A stretch of 64,000 bases of DNA from an uncultured Butyricicoccus sp. (GCA_934532985.1 CAKTAV010000001.1:124001-188000), one strand, 5' to 3'; counted from the stretch's first letter, positions 50,345 through 58,662 are shown. The notes: generated from the sequence alone by a model not told the origin. Numbers and translations are program-made.

Positions 50345-51421
50345 ATGACAAACTATACGCATCTGTTTACCCCGTGGAAGCTGGATCGCTTCTCAATTCA
50401 AAACCGTATCTGTGTCCCGCCGCTCGTCATCTATTCATGGAGCGACGACACCGGACGTGTCACCGACAAGCATATCGCGCACTATCGCGCCCTGACCACC
50501 GGCGGTGCTGGACTGGTCATTCAAGAGGCCACCTGCGTCTGTCCGGAGGGTCGTCTGACACTGGATCAGCTCGGCATCTGGGAGGACGGACAGAAGGAAG
50601 GCTTATCCCGTATCAAGGACGTTCTGCATGAGGCCGGTATGCCCGCGATTGTACAGCTCAGCCACGCCGGTATTCTCGCCAAGCGCCCGGAGGATCGCGT
50701 TGCCGCCAGCGATTTCACCTGTGAATTCGCTGGAACGCGCAGCGCTCGTGCTTTAACCATTGACGAAATTCATCGCATTGAGCAGCAGTTTATCGACGCC
50801 GGTCGCCGCGCCTATGAAATCGGCTATGACGGGGTGGAGCTGCACGCCAGCCACGGTTATCTGCTCAGTGATTTCATGAATACCACCATGAACCAGCGCA
50901 CGGACGAGTACAATGCCAAGGACAACCTGATTATGAAGAATATCATCACGGGCATCCGCCGCGTCACCTCGCCGGATTTCCTCATCGGCGTGCGTCTAGG
51001 CATTTATGAGCCGACACTGGATGTCGGCATCGCCAACGCAAAAATGCTGGAGGCGCTGGGCGTCGCGTTCATCGACGCGTTCTACGGCTGTGAGTGGACG
51101 GCAGATCCCAAGACGCCAGAAGGCTATCCGTTCAATGCCTCGATTTACAGCGCCAAGATGGTCAAAAAGGAAGTCTCCATTCCGGTCTTTGCCGTGCTGG
51201 ATATTCAGTCCGGTGAGCAGGCCGAGGCTATTCTTGCCGATACCGGTGTGGATATGGTTGTTATCGGCCGCGGTTCGCTGGTCAATTACAGCTGGGGCAA
51301 TGATGTCCGTGCTGGCCGCGATCCGGGACACTGCCTGCACTGCTCTTGGTGTCAGTGGAAGGTTGATCCCGAGCGCTGTCCGGGAAGAAAGCTTCTGGAG
51401 AAGCAGAGAGGGATGGCTTGA
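50345..51421 (+). CDS. Old-yellow-enzyme family NADH:flavin oxidoreductase, single-domain
   Basis: A 358-residue FMN-binding TIM-barrel protein. It has FTPWKLDRFSIQNRICVPPL, GAGLVIQEATCV, VQLSHAGILA, the active-site YDGVELHASHGYLLSDFMN and MVVIGRGSLVNYSW. Longer family members add an iron-sulfur and FAD domain; this one ends soon after CLHCSWCQWKVDPERC, four cysteines that could hold a cluster. Likely an enoate or disulfide-type reductase; the substrate is unknown. The start follows AAAGG by about ten bases. The gene is enclosed by inverted copies of a dispersed repeat. Confidence 0.9.
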   Translation: MTNYTHLFTPWKLDRFSIQNRICVPPLVIYSWSDDTGRVTDKHIAHYRALTTGGAGLVIQEATCVCPEGRLTLDQLGIWEDGQKEGLSRIKDVLHEAGMPAIVQLSHAGILAKRPEDRVAASDFTCEFAGTRSARALTIDEIHRIEQQFIDAGRRAYEIGYDGVELHASHGYLLSDFMNTTMNQRTDEYNAKDNLIMKNIITGIRRVTSPDFLIGVRLGIYEPTLDVGIANAKMLEALGVAFIDAFYGCEWTADPKTPEGYPFNASIYSAKMVKKEVSIPVFAVLDIQSGEQAEAILADTGVDMVVIGRGSLVNYSWGNDVRAGRDPGHCLHCSWCQWKVDPERCPGRKLLEKQRGMA

Positions 51422-51477
51422 GTTCGTTTTTCTGTAGGTGATATAATAGATTTAATCAGAGAATATACGTGCCAATA

Positions 51478-51702
51478 GTATATTTTAATCCCTTCAGTCA
51501 GACGCTGCGCGTCTGCCAGTCCTGCTTTCGCTACGCTCACATGCCGCTGGCATGGCGCAGCCCATTGCATCAAGAGGCGCCTTTGGAACGTACTAGTTTC
51601 CTGTCTATTCCCAAAGGAAATCTCTCGTTTGGCTCCCCTTGGAGAACAAAAAAAAAGGGGGGGGTGAGGGAGCTGTCGGCGCGTAGCGGCGACTGAGGGA
51701 AT
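51478..51702 (-). repeat. Dispersed element copy (family B), inverted, right of the oxidoreductase gene
   Basis: The reverse complement matches 49945-50148 over nearly its full length; the CAGACGCTGCGCGTCTGCCA to CATTGCATCAAG part is almost identical. This copy holds an A9-G8 homopolymer run (51648-51664) in place of the intact hairpin loop. No gene is seen from 51422 to 51819. Confidence 0.85.
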
Positions 51703-51766
51703 GTGAACTGACCGTACGCTCTTATCTATATGATGGTGTATAAATTACAAAGAAACTCCCAACCAA

Positions 51767-51806
51767 AACCTCCGATCTGTGCATCCACAAATCGGAGGTT
51801 TTTTCC
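51767..51806 (-). terminator. htrA-like gene terminator (bidirectional)
   Basis: AACCTCCGAT pairs with ATCGGAGGTT. A T6 run follows on the plus strand and TTTTGGTT on the minus strand. Confidence 0.8.
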
Positions 51807-51819
51807 TACCGTTATTTAC

Positions 51820-53370
51820 TTAGTATCCATAACCAAAGCCACTTTGGCCGTTCTGCTCGCTGTTGCCGTTTCCGTTTCCATATCCGTAGCCGTAAACACC
51901 ACCCTGTTCCGAGTTACCGGACGAATCGGAGGATTCCGTTGAATCCTGTGCCGAGGACGAGCTGCTGCTCAGATCGTTTTGATCGACCAGCTTGATCTTG
52001 ATCTTCTTCGTCTTACCGGAGCGGTACACCGTCAACGTCATAGAATCGCCAGCCTTGCACTTCTCCTTAATTTTGTTGATATCGCTCATCGTCGTGATGG
52101 TCTTTCCATTGACCGCCGTGATGATATCATTTGCCTGCACGCCCTGCTTATAGGCATCCGACGCTTCATCCACGCTGGATACCAGCACGCCCTGCGGAAC
52201 GTCATAATACTTTGCCATGGTCTCATCAATGTCGTAGCCGCTGATGCCAATTGCCGGACGACCCGTGACATGACCATATGCGATCAGCTCATTGACAATA
52301 TCCTCCGCCGTGCTCATCGGGATCGCAAAGCCCATTCCCTCAAAGCTGGCGTCCGAGGACGAGCTAGACGAGAGCTTCGACGAGGTGATGCCGACTACCT
52401 GACCATACTTGTTAATCAGCGCGCCGCCTGAGGAACCCGGATTAATCGCTGCATCCGTCTGAATCAGCGTCATAACACGGTCGTTGATCGTGACGTCGCG
52501 GTCGATTGCCGACACAAATCCACCGGTAAAGCTGTTCTGGAACTCCACGCCGCCCGGCGAACCAATCGCATAGCAGCGGTCGCCAACTGTCAGCTCATCC
52601 GACTTGCCAAACTCGGCTACTGTCAGCTTATCCTTCGTGCTGATCTTGAGCACCGCCAGATCCGTCTGGGAATCCATGCCCACCAGCTCCGCCTGATACT
52701 GCGTGTTGTCACTCGTGATGACGGTGAACTTATTGCCGCCCTCAACAACGTGGTCATTCGTGATAATATAACCGTCTCTGCTCATGATGACACCGGAGCC
52801 GGATGCCTCGCTGCCCACCGTGATATCGTCCACAACAATACTGACAATCGACGGAGAAACCGTCTTATAGATCTGCGTGCTTGTCAGTCCGTCATCGCTT
52901 TCTTCACCATCACCAGTCTTCTGTGTCTGACTGATCTGTACTTTAGTGGAATCCGCCGGAAGTCCGCTGCCGGATTCCGTTGTGGTATTCTCTGCGCTGT
53001 TTCCGCTGAAATTCAAGCCACCGCTGGCTGCCATGCCACCGACAAAGGCAACCACCGCGATGATAACCGCCAGCACGGCAATCTTCGGTCCCTTGTGGTT
53101 TCCCGGCTTGTTCGAGCCGCCGCCCGAACCACTCGGTCTGCCCCACTGGCTGTACGGATTGGTTCCGCCTGTGCTGCTCTGCTGATAAGGGTTACCCGCC
53201 GGGCCGCTCTGCGCACGCTGGCTATAGGGATTTCCCGTTGTTCCGCCGCCAGCGGATGTATTGCTGCTTTGTGAGCCGCCGCCGGATGCACCGCGAACCG
53301 GGGTTTGGAACGGAGTTTTCTGCTCCTGCTCGTTGTTGTCTGACGATGTATTCTTGTTAAACTCGTCCAT
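51820..53370 (-). CDS. HtrA/DegP-like membrane serine protease with PDZ domain
   Basis: A 516-residue envelope quality-control protease. Residues 1-90 are a low-complexity cytoplasmic arm with three NPYxQ repeats (near 47, 60 and 71). One span lies at about 96-113. The trypsin-like domain has H207 (IITNDHVVEG), D237 (SQTDLAVLK) and S314 (NPGSSGGAL). A PDZ domain spans about 375-470 (AIGISGYDIDETM, GVQANDIITAVNGK). The tail is Ser-rich and ends in Gly/Tyr/Asn repeats (YGYGYGNGNGNSEQ). ATG at 53370 follows GGAGG. It lies downstream of a response regulator/kinase pair in the same direction. Confidence 0.93.
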   Translation of the reverse strand: MDEFNKNTSSDNNEQEQKTPFQTPVRGASGGGSQSSNTSAGGGTTGNPYSQRAQSGPAGNPYQQSSTGGTNPYSQWGRPSGSGGGSNKPGNHKGPKIAVLAVIIAVVAFVGGMAASGGLNFSGNSAENTTTESGSGLPADSTKVQISQTQKTGDGEESDDGLTSTQIYKTVSPSIVSIVVDDITVGSEASGSGVIMSRDGYIITNDHVVEGGNKFTVITSDNTQYQAELVGMDSQTDLAVLKISTKDKLTVAEFGKSDELTVGDRCYAIGSPGGVEFQNSFTGGFVSAIDRDVTINDRVMTLIQTDAAINPGSSGGALINKYGQVVGITSSKLSSSSSSDASFEGMGFAIPMSTAEDIVNELIAYGHVTGRPAIGISGYDIDETMAKYYDVPQGVLVSSVDEASDAYKQGVQANDIITAVNGKTITTMSDINKIKEKCKAGDSMTLTVYRSGKTKKIKIKLVDQNDLSSSSSSAQDSTESSDSSGNSEQGGVYGYGYGNGNGNSEQNGQSGFGYGY

Positions 53371-53474
53371 GAGTGAATCCTCCTCTCGTGTTCTGTACTC
53401 ATTGTACGGCACAAATATGGTCTTTCTTTGTCTCCTATGTTAAATTTATGTGTACTTTTATCGTTTTTACGTTC

Positions 53475-53508
53475 AAACTGCTCTCCAACGGATGTCAGAG
53501 AGCAGTTT
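53475..53508 (-). terminator. Terminator of the kinase gene
   Basis: AAACTGCTCTC pairs with GAGAGCAGTTT just after the kinase stop on the minus strand. The T run is short. Confidence 0.65.
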
Positions 53509-53512
53509 TGTG

Positions 53513-55003
53513 TTAGTTTTGTGTCAACCCGGGCAGATTGTTATTGTTCGTCGGCTGCTTGAGTACCGCTGGAATCGTAAACGAGAACTCAGTTTCATTG
53601 TTGTTAGACCGCACAGAGATATCACCTCCATGCAGAATCACAATAGACTTGACAAAATACAAGCCCAGTCCTGCGCCGGTGCGGTCCATACTGCGGGAGC
53701 GATCCACCTTATAGAATCGATCAAAGACATGTGGCAAATCTTCCTCCGGAATGGATGAGCCGGTATTGCGGATGGAGAAATACGCCATCTTTCCCTGTAC
53801 CTCCGACCGAATAGTCAGCTTGCCGCCCTCATTGACGAACTTCACCGCATTGTCAATCAGATTATATACCACGCGGTAAATCAAATCGCGGTCTCCGTTC
53901 GCCGTCAGGAAGTCCTTCAGCTCGACATCCACGTCGATCTTCTTTTCCTCCAGCTGTTTTTCAAAGCTGAGCAATACCTGAATCGCGGTCTCCGACAGGT
54001 CAAACGGTACCGGTGTGATAACCATTTCACCCGATTCAATGCGCGCCGTCTCCAGCATGCGCAGCACCATGCGGCTCAGTCGATGGGATTCCTGTGAAAT
54101 AATCTCCAGATACTGCTGATGCTTCTCCGGCGGAATCGTGCCGTCCAGCATGCCGTCGGCAAAGCCGCTGATGGATGTCATCGGGGTTTTCAGCTCATGC
54201 GATACATTTGCCACAAAATTGCGCGACAGCTCTTCCTGCTGGCGCATGGTGGAAATCATCGTGTTAAAGCTCTCTGCCAGCTCGTCAATCTCATCACAGT
54301 TGTTCTCCTCCGCCACGCGGACATCAAAATCACCGCGGGTAAACTGCTTGACCGCCTGCACCATGCCCTTGAGCGGACGGGTCAAAAACGACGTCAGGAA
54401 CCAGCTGAGAATCAGCGTCAAAATCAGTGTGATAAAGATAATGATCACATAGCTGTGCATCACATCGCTCATCAGACCCATCGTGTCCGTCGAGGACGCC
54501 GCCGCGATCACCAGCGCAATCGTCTTGCCGCTGCTGTCCTCACAGCGCCGTCCGGCAATGTAATAGTTTTCGGAAAACAGGCCGTTCAGGTTTCCCAGAT
54601 CAAAAAACTCGTCTTTGCTGTTCAGACGACTGGTCAGATCCTCGCTCAGCGTACCCATGGTCTGGTCGGATGTCTTACTGTCCTTCGCAATTTTCCCGCC
54701 GTCTTCGTCTGCACGGATCTCGATATTGCCCTCGTCATCCGCAATCAAGATCTGACACGAGGAGTTTTCCGCCATCTGTTGGAGATAGACCGACAAGCTC
54801 TCCGCACGCTCTTTCTTCTTATAGATCTTTGGATCGCGCTCTATCAGGGACTGTACGTTACTTACCGTTGTCTCCAGCTGCGATTTTTTCTGTACGACCG
54901 ACGATCGGCCAATCTGTGCCAGAAACACACTGCCAGCGAACGTAAAGCTGACGAGAATCAGTACGGCAAACGCAGCATACGTTTTGACAAACAGATTTCT
55001 CAT
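53513..55003 (-). CDS. Sensor histidine kinase with extracellular domain and HAMP (WalK/PhoR-like)
   Basis: A 496-residue kinase. Spans at about 8-30 and 184-206 flank a 150-residue external sensor domain with no recognised fold. A HAMP linker (LTRPLKGMVQAVKQFTRGDF) leads to phospho-acceptor H269 in FVANVSHELKTPMTSISG. The ATPase domain has VVYNLIDNAVKFVNEGG, DLPHVFDRFYKVDRSRS and GAGLGLYFVKSIV. It starts five nt after the response regulator. Unlike typical WalK there is no PAS domain between HAMP and the histidine. A good ribosome site is lacking, suggesting coupled translation. Confidence 0.94.
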   Translation of the reverse strand: MRNLFVKTYAAFAVLILVSFTFAGSVFLAQIGRSSVVQKKSQLETTVSNVQSLIERDPKIYKKKERAESLSVYLQQMAENSSCQILIADDEGNIEIRADEDGGKIAKDSKTSDQTMGTLSEDLTSRLNSKDEFFDLGNLNGLFSENYYIAGRRCEDSSGKTIALVIAAASSTDTMGLMSDVMHSYVIIIFITLILTLILSWFLTSFLTRPLKGMVQAVKQFTRGDFDVRVAEENNCDEIDELAESFNTMISTMRQQEELSRNFVANVSHELKTPMTSISGFADGMLDGTIPPEKHQQYLEIISQESHRLSRMVLRMLETARIESGEMVITPVPFDLSETAIQVLLSFEKQLEEKKIDVDVELKDFLTANGDRDLIYRVVYNLIDNAVKFVNEGGKLTIRSEVQGKMAYFSIRNTGSSIPEEDLPHVFDRFYKVDRSRSMDRTGAGLGLYFVKSIVILHGGDISVRSNNNETEFSFTIPAVLKQPTNNNNLPGLTQN

Positions 55004-55008
55004 GAGGA

Positions 55009-55695
55009 TCAGTCCTTGTCGTCAAAGGTTTCAAACTTATAGCCAACACCCCACTTGGTGGAAATCTTCCACTTATCGCTGACACCGTCCAACTTTTCGC
55101 GCAGACGCTTGATATGCACATCAACCGTGCGGGTATCGCCCGCGTAGTCAAAGCCCCATACCTCGTCCAGCAGTTGGGCGCGGGTGAATACGCGGTTCGG
55201 GCTCTGCGCCAGGAAATACAACAGCTCAATTTCCTTCGGCGGTGCGTCCACACGCTTACCGTCAATGATCAGGTCATACGCCTGCTTGTCAATCGTCAGC
55301 TTGTCAAACGAAATCTTCTGCTTTTCCTCCGGGGCAAAACGGCGGAAAATCGCACGAATGCGCGCGACAACCTCCTGCATGTCCAGCGGCTTGACGATGT
55401 AATCGTCGGCGCCCATCTCCAGGCCATTGACCTTGTCAAACGTCTCACCTTTCGCGGTCATGATGATAATCGGGATCTTGCTCTCTGCACGGACGATCTT
55501 GCATACCTGCCAGCCATCCATAACCGGCATCATAACATCCAGCAGAATCATGTCCGGATCCTCTTCGTGCCACTTTTCCACGCCAACTTGTCCGTTTTCT
55601 GCTTCTACAATTTTATATCCCTCGCGCTCGAGGTAGAGTCGCAGAAGCTCGCGGATATGCGCATCGTCTTCTACGATCAGAATTTTCTTCGCCAT
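55009..55695 (-). CDS. OmpR/PhoB-family response regulator (WalR-like candidate)
   Basis: A 228-residue regulator. The receiver has ILIVEDDAHIRELLRLYLER, phospho-acceptor D53 in MILLDVMMPVMDGWQV, IIMTAKGETFDKV and DDYIVKPLDMQEVVARI. The winged helix has APPKEIELLYFLAQSPNRV, LLDEVWGFDYAGDTRTVDVH and KWGVGYKF. ATG at 55695 follows AAGGAGG. The kinase follows at once and an HtrA protease next, an order reminiscent of walRK-htr loci. Two cell-wall genes nearby carry exact WalR-type boxes. CssR or PhoP-like regulators remain possible. Confidence 0.94.
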   Translation of the reverse strand: MAKKILIVEDDAHIRELLRLYLEREGYKIVEAENGQVGVEKWHEEDPDMILLDVMMPVMDGWQVCKIVRAESKIPIIIMTAKGETFDKVNGLEMGADDYIVKPLDMQEVVARIRAIFRRFAPEEKQKISFDKLTIDKQAYDLIIDGKRVDAPPKEIELLYFLAQSPNRVFTRAQLLDEVWGFDYAGDTRTVDVHIKRLREKLDGVSDKWKISTKWGVGYKFETFDDKD

Positions 55696-55794
55696 GTTCG
55701 AGTTCCTCCTTGCAATTTACTCTTATTATACGTCATTTGCGGAGAAAAAGGGTGACTATTTTGTGAACTGTGTAAATTTCAACACAATGGCGTC

Positions 55795-56270
55795 ATCCGT
55801 CGCGGTCGCTACGACGCACTTCGCGGTTGCGTCGCGATTATACAATAAGGTTTATTCTGTGGATAGACAGAAACTGTAATATATTTTTCATTCATATCCC
55901 TTCAGTCGTCGCTATGCGCCGACAGCTTCCCTTGCTCTACAAGGGACGCCAAACGTAAGATTTACTCTGAGAACAGACGGCTAAAAGTTCAGGTCGTGCC
56001 CACTATAGGTAGTGTAAATACCCTCTGCAAATCTTAGAGTGAGCGAAGTGAACGGCCAGATTTGCTAGGGTCGGTACGCTAGGCCATCGATTAACATTTT
56101 CCCTTATGTAGCGGTCGCAAGATAATAGACCAGCTTTCTCTATAGGCAGCTCGGAAGGGTGCAGGGAACGCGGCCGTTCCCTGCTGGTTTTCTTTTCGTC
56201 TATTTTCTTTTGGCAGCAAAAGAAAATGGACTACTCTTACTGACATCAATAAACAAAACGAATAAGCAAA
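55795..56270. repeat. Intergenic repeat cluster (families A and B, plus hairpins)
   Basis: No gene is visible between 55696 and 56334. The stretch holds a short family-A piece (CGACGCACTTCGCGGTTGCG near 55813), a family-B copy at 55895-55990, a perfect 10-bp hairpin GCAGGGAACG/CGTTCCCTGC at 56161-56184 and the TTTTCTTTTG hairpin at 56203-56226. Confidence 0.6.
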
Positions 56271-56296
56271 TAGAGCCTTCAAAATCCCCATAAACC

Positions 56297-56327
56297 ACAA
56301 AAAAGACGGCTGCCATGCAGCCGTCTT
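56297..56327 (-). terminator. Terminator of the second 3D-domain gene
   Basis: An 11-bp stem AAGACGGCTGC/GCAGCCGTCTT with loop CAT; T6 follows on the minus strand. Confidence 0.92.
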
Positions 56328-56334
56328 ATCTTTC

Positions 56335-56880
56335 TTACTGAATAACATATACGCTTGCGTAGTCAATACCAATGCGGTTTGCCTCTGCCTCACTGCGTAC
56401 AAAGATATCGATGATCTTGTTCTTGATCGCTCCGCCCGTGTCCTCAGCGTAGTAAACACCATAGCCGTCGATGTAAACCTTCGAGCCCAGAGAGATGACG
56501 CGCGGGTCAACGGCGATCGTATGGTTCAGGCGCGGGGTACGACCGGATGCGGTAATAGTGTCTCCGCCGTAGAACGTCAGCTTGAAATTACCCAGCGAAC
56601 GAGCGCCGCTGCCAAACTTCATACGGTTATGATGAACGTAACCACGCTTGCCGTTTACCTTAACCTTCAGCCACTTGCCATCGGCAGAATAGCCCAGAAC
56701 CTTGCGGTTTACGCCCTTCTTCATAACAGTCTTCTTTGCGCTGTTAACGGATGCGGTGGTACGAACGACCGCCTTCTTGGTGGCGGTGACGCGAGCCGCC
56801 GAAGCACCCGCCGTAAATGCCGTAGCGAGAATCATAGTTGTCAGTGCAAGCAGTGCTACACGCTTAATCCGCTGAATCAT
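56335..56880 (-). CDS. Secreted SH3 and 3D-domain protein (cell-wall lytic type), copy 2
   Basis: A 181-residue exported protein. Residues 1-28 are a signal peptide (ALLALTTMILATAFTAGASA). An SH3-like wall-binding domain follows at 30-90. The 3D domain at about 95-181 has KLTFYGGDTITASGRTPRL, AVDPRVISLGSKVYIDGYG and YYAEDTGGAIKNKIIDIFV, with the three aspartates that name it. Relatives include YocH-type autolysins and the lytic-transglycosylase-like Rpf/MltA fold. ATG at 56880 follows AGGAGG. It is about 60% identical by eye to 57122-57661 and has an exact WalR-type box 58 bp upstream. Confidence 0.92.
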   Translation of the reverse strand: MIQRIKRVALLALTTMILATAFTAGASAARVTATKKAVVRTTASVNSAKKTVMKKGVNRKVLGYSADGKWLKVKVNGKRGYVHHNRMKFGSGARSLGNFKLTFYGGDTITASGRTPRLNHTIAVDPRVISLGSKVYIDGYGVYYAEDTGGAIKNKIIDIFVRSEAEANRIGIDYASVYVIQ

Positions 56881-56937
56881 GTGAAACCTCCTAGTGATGC
56901 GTTTACCAAATATATTGTAACTAATTTGATATCGTTT

Positions 56938-56954
56938 TGTTACCGTTCTGTAAT
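56938..56954 (+). promoter_or_regulatory. WalR-type box upstream of 3D-domain gene copy 2
   Basis: TGTTAC CGTTC TGTAAT fits TGTWAH-N5-TGTWAH exactly. TGTAAC and TGATAT five bases apart nearby form a second, imperfect box. Confidence 0.7.
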
Positions 56955-57078
56955 TATATTACCAGAGTCATCCCTTCCTGTCAAGGCTTTTCTCCAGATT
57001 TATTTCAAACTTTTTTCTTGCTTTATTGACACAATTGCGCAAAATTCGTGCAATTTCATCATTTATTCCATAATTAAA

Positions 57079-57105
57079 GCAGCGGCTGCATTCCACAGTC
57101 GCTGC
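57079..57105 (-). terminator. Probable terminator of the first 3D-domain gene
   Basis: GCAGCGGCTG pairs with CAGTCGCTGC (one mismatch) about 20 bp after the stop. The T run is short. Confidence 0.6.
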
Positions 57106-57121
57106 CCCCATGCCTGTGTGA

Positions 57122-57661
57122 TTATCCGATCAAATATACCTTAGCGTAGTCCACGCCCTTTGCGTTTGCCTCTCTCTCACTGCTGACAAAGATGTCAATG
57201 ATGTTGTTCTTAATCGCTCCGCCCGTGTCTTCTGCATAGTAGGTGCCATAGCCCTCAATATAGACCTTCGAGCCCAGAGAGATGACGCGCGGATCAACGG
57301 CAATCGTGTGATTAAGCTGCGGTGTGCGGCCGGATGCCGTCATCGTATCTCCGCCATAGAACGTCAGCTTGAAATTGCCCAGCTCACCTTCTGTAAAGTT
57401 CATGCGGTCAATGCGAACATAGCCCTTCTGACCGTTCACCTTTACCTTCACAAACTTGCCGTTTCTCGCAATGCTCAATACCTTGCGATTGGTTCCCGGA
57501 GTCATAGAGGTCAGCTTTTCACTGGATACCGAAGCCTTCGTATGAACCGCTGCCGAACGAACTGCCGTTACGCGGGCTGCCGACGCCGTCGCTACCATAG
57601 CGATAGTGACTACCACTGTTGTCATTGCGATCAATGCGATGCGCTTCATTCGCTGAACCAT
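57122..57661 (-). CDS. Secreted SH3 and 3D-domain protein (cell-wall lytic type), copy 1
   Basis: A 179-residue exported protein with a signal peptide (ALIAMTTVVVTIAMVATASA), an SH3-like domain at 30-88 and a C-terminal 3D domain: KLTFYGGDTMTASGRTPQL, AVDPRVISLGSKVYIEGYG, YYAEDTGGAIKNNIIDIFV. All three signature aspartates are present. ATG at 57661 follows GGAGGG. Tandem with copy 2 (240 nt apart, both on the minus strand), each has its own leader and WalR-type box, so they are separate transcripts from one duplication. Confidence 0.92.
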   Translation of the reverse strand: MVQRMKRIALIAMTTVVVTIAMVATASAARVTAVRSAAVHTKASVSSEKLTSMTPGTNRKVLSIARNGKFVKVKVNGQKGYVRIDRMNFTEGELGNFKLTFYGGDTMTASGRTPQLNHTIAVDPRVISLGSKVYIEGYGTYYAEDTGGAIKNNIIDIFVSSEREANAKGVDYAKVYLIG

Positions 57662-57731
57662 GAAATCCCTCCGAAATGTCTATGTTAATTATCTGAATAG
57701 TATCGTGTTTGTAATTTACTTGATAACATTT

Positions 57732-57748
57732 TGTTACCGTTCTGTAAT
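57732..57748 (+). promoter_or_regulatory. WalR-type box upstream of 3D-domain gene copy 1
   Basis: The same TGTTAC CGTTC TGTAAT as at 56938-56954, 71 bp upstream of the start. TGTAAT and TGATAA five bases apart lie between it and the gene. Confidence 0.7.
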
Positions 57749-57810
57749 TCATCATACAGAAAACGTCTTAATTTGTCAACCCAAATTTCGAATTTTGTAA
57801 GTATTCCACA

Positions 57811-57851
57811 AAAGAAAAAACGGCGTTTTGAGCTCAAAACACGCCGTTTTT
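57811..57851 (-). terminator. Bidirectional terminator upstream of 3D-domain gene copy 1
   Basis: AAAAACGGCGT pairs with ACGCCGTTTTT around a self-complementary loop; T runs lie on both sides. It probably ends the histidine-phosphatase transcript. Confidence 0.9.
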
Positions 57852-57895
57852 GTGTGATATATCAATTTTGCTTGTTACTCTTTGTATATCTTGCC

Positions 57896-57956
57896 GTAAC
57901 GTTTTCGTAACAACACGGTAACAAAAATCATGCGGCTTCGTAACAATTCCGTCACC
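57896..57956 (-). repeat. GTAAC(A/G) half-sites at 11-bp spacing
   Basis: GTAACG at 57896, GTAACA at 57907, 57918 and 57940, and GTCACC at 57951 lie at multiples of 11 bp. GTAACA-N5-GTAACA at 57907-57923 is an exact reverse-strand WalR-type box. It lies just after the histidine-phosphatase stop and before its terminator. A minus-strand reading VTELLRSR...LLRKRYGKIYKE also covers it, so it may instead be a decayed coding relic. Confidence 0.45.
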
Positions 57957-57968
57957 AGCGCTCCATGA

Positions 57969-58619
57969 TTACGGTCGATCTTCCTTCCAGAATTTCGAAC
58001 GGAAGCGCACGCCCTCCGGCAGATGATCCGTGTTATTGTAATCCACCAGCTCCGGTTTTTCCGGTGAGGAAAAAACAATGGTCGTCACCGATGCATTGGA
58101 TACCATCCGTGGCTTCATTTGCTCAAACGGACGATCCACCGTCCCGAGATAGGTCATCAACGCAAAGCCATGTGACACAATTGCAATGCTGCCATTCGGA
58201 TGCTTTTCCACCAGTTTTGTTACCGCCGCGTGCACACGCTCCCAGACCTCCCGCCCGGTTTCTCCCTCCGGCGGGGCGAAGTGCGTCGGATCGGTGCGCA
58301 GCGTCGTCATGCTTCCCGGATACCTTGCTTCGTTCTCCGCATTCGTATGGTTTTCCAGCACGCCGCCGTTGACCTCTCGCAAGCCGTCCACCGAAATCGG
58401 TTCACAGTCCAGATAACGGCAGATGCCCTCTGCGGTCTGCCGCGCCCGCAGCAGCGGACTGCAATATACCGCCTCTACCCCGCTGCCGCGAAAGCGCTCC
58501 GCCAGCGCATCCGCCTGCCGCAGGCCGACCTCGCCCAGAGGGTTGTTTGTAATGCCCTGAAACCGTCCCGCTTCGTTGGACGTCGTCGTTCCATGCCGCA
58601 CAAAATAAACCGTTGTCAT
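57969..58619 (-). CDS. Histidine phosphatase (phosphoglycerate mutase superfamily)
   Basis: A 216-residue cytoplasmic phosphatase. TVYFVRHGTTTSNEAGRFQG carries the phospho-acceptor histidine near residue 8. AVYCSPLLRARQTAEGI, LREVNGGVLENH and SIAIVSHGFALMTYL complete the active site. The substrate cannot be told; broad-specificity phosphatases of this type are common. ATG at 58619 follows GGAGG by eight bases. It lies downstream of rmlA but behind that gene's terminator. It is distinct from CobC at 15571-16188. Confidence 0.9.
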   Translation of the reverse strand: MTTVYFVRHGTTTSNEAGRFQGITNNPLGEVGLRQADALAERFRGSGVEAVYCSPLLRARQTAEGICRYLDCEPISVDGLREVNGGVLENHTNAENEARYPGSMTTLRTDPTHFAPPEGETGREVWERVHAAVTKLVEKHPNGSIAIVSHGFALMTYLGTVDRPFEQMKPRMVSNASVTTIVFSSPEKPELVDYNNTDHLPEGVRFRSKFWKEDRP

Positions 58620-58662
58620 CGTATCTTCCTCCTCTTGGCGCATGGATGCGCCGCATTCTCTC

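Noticed and set aside
49945..55990. CRISPR array
   Set aside because: Repeats are long, few, in both orientations and unevenly spaced, and no cas genes are present.
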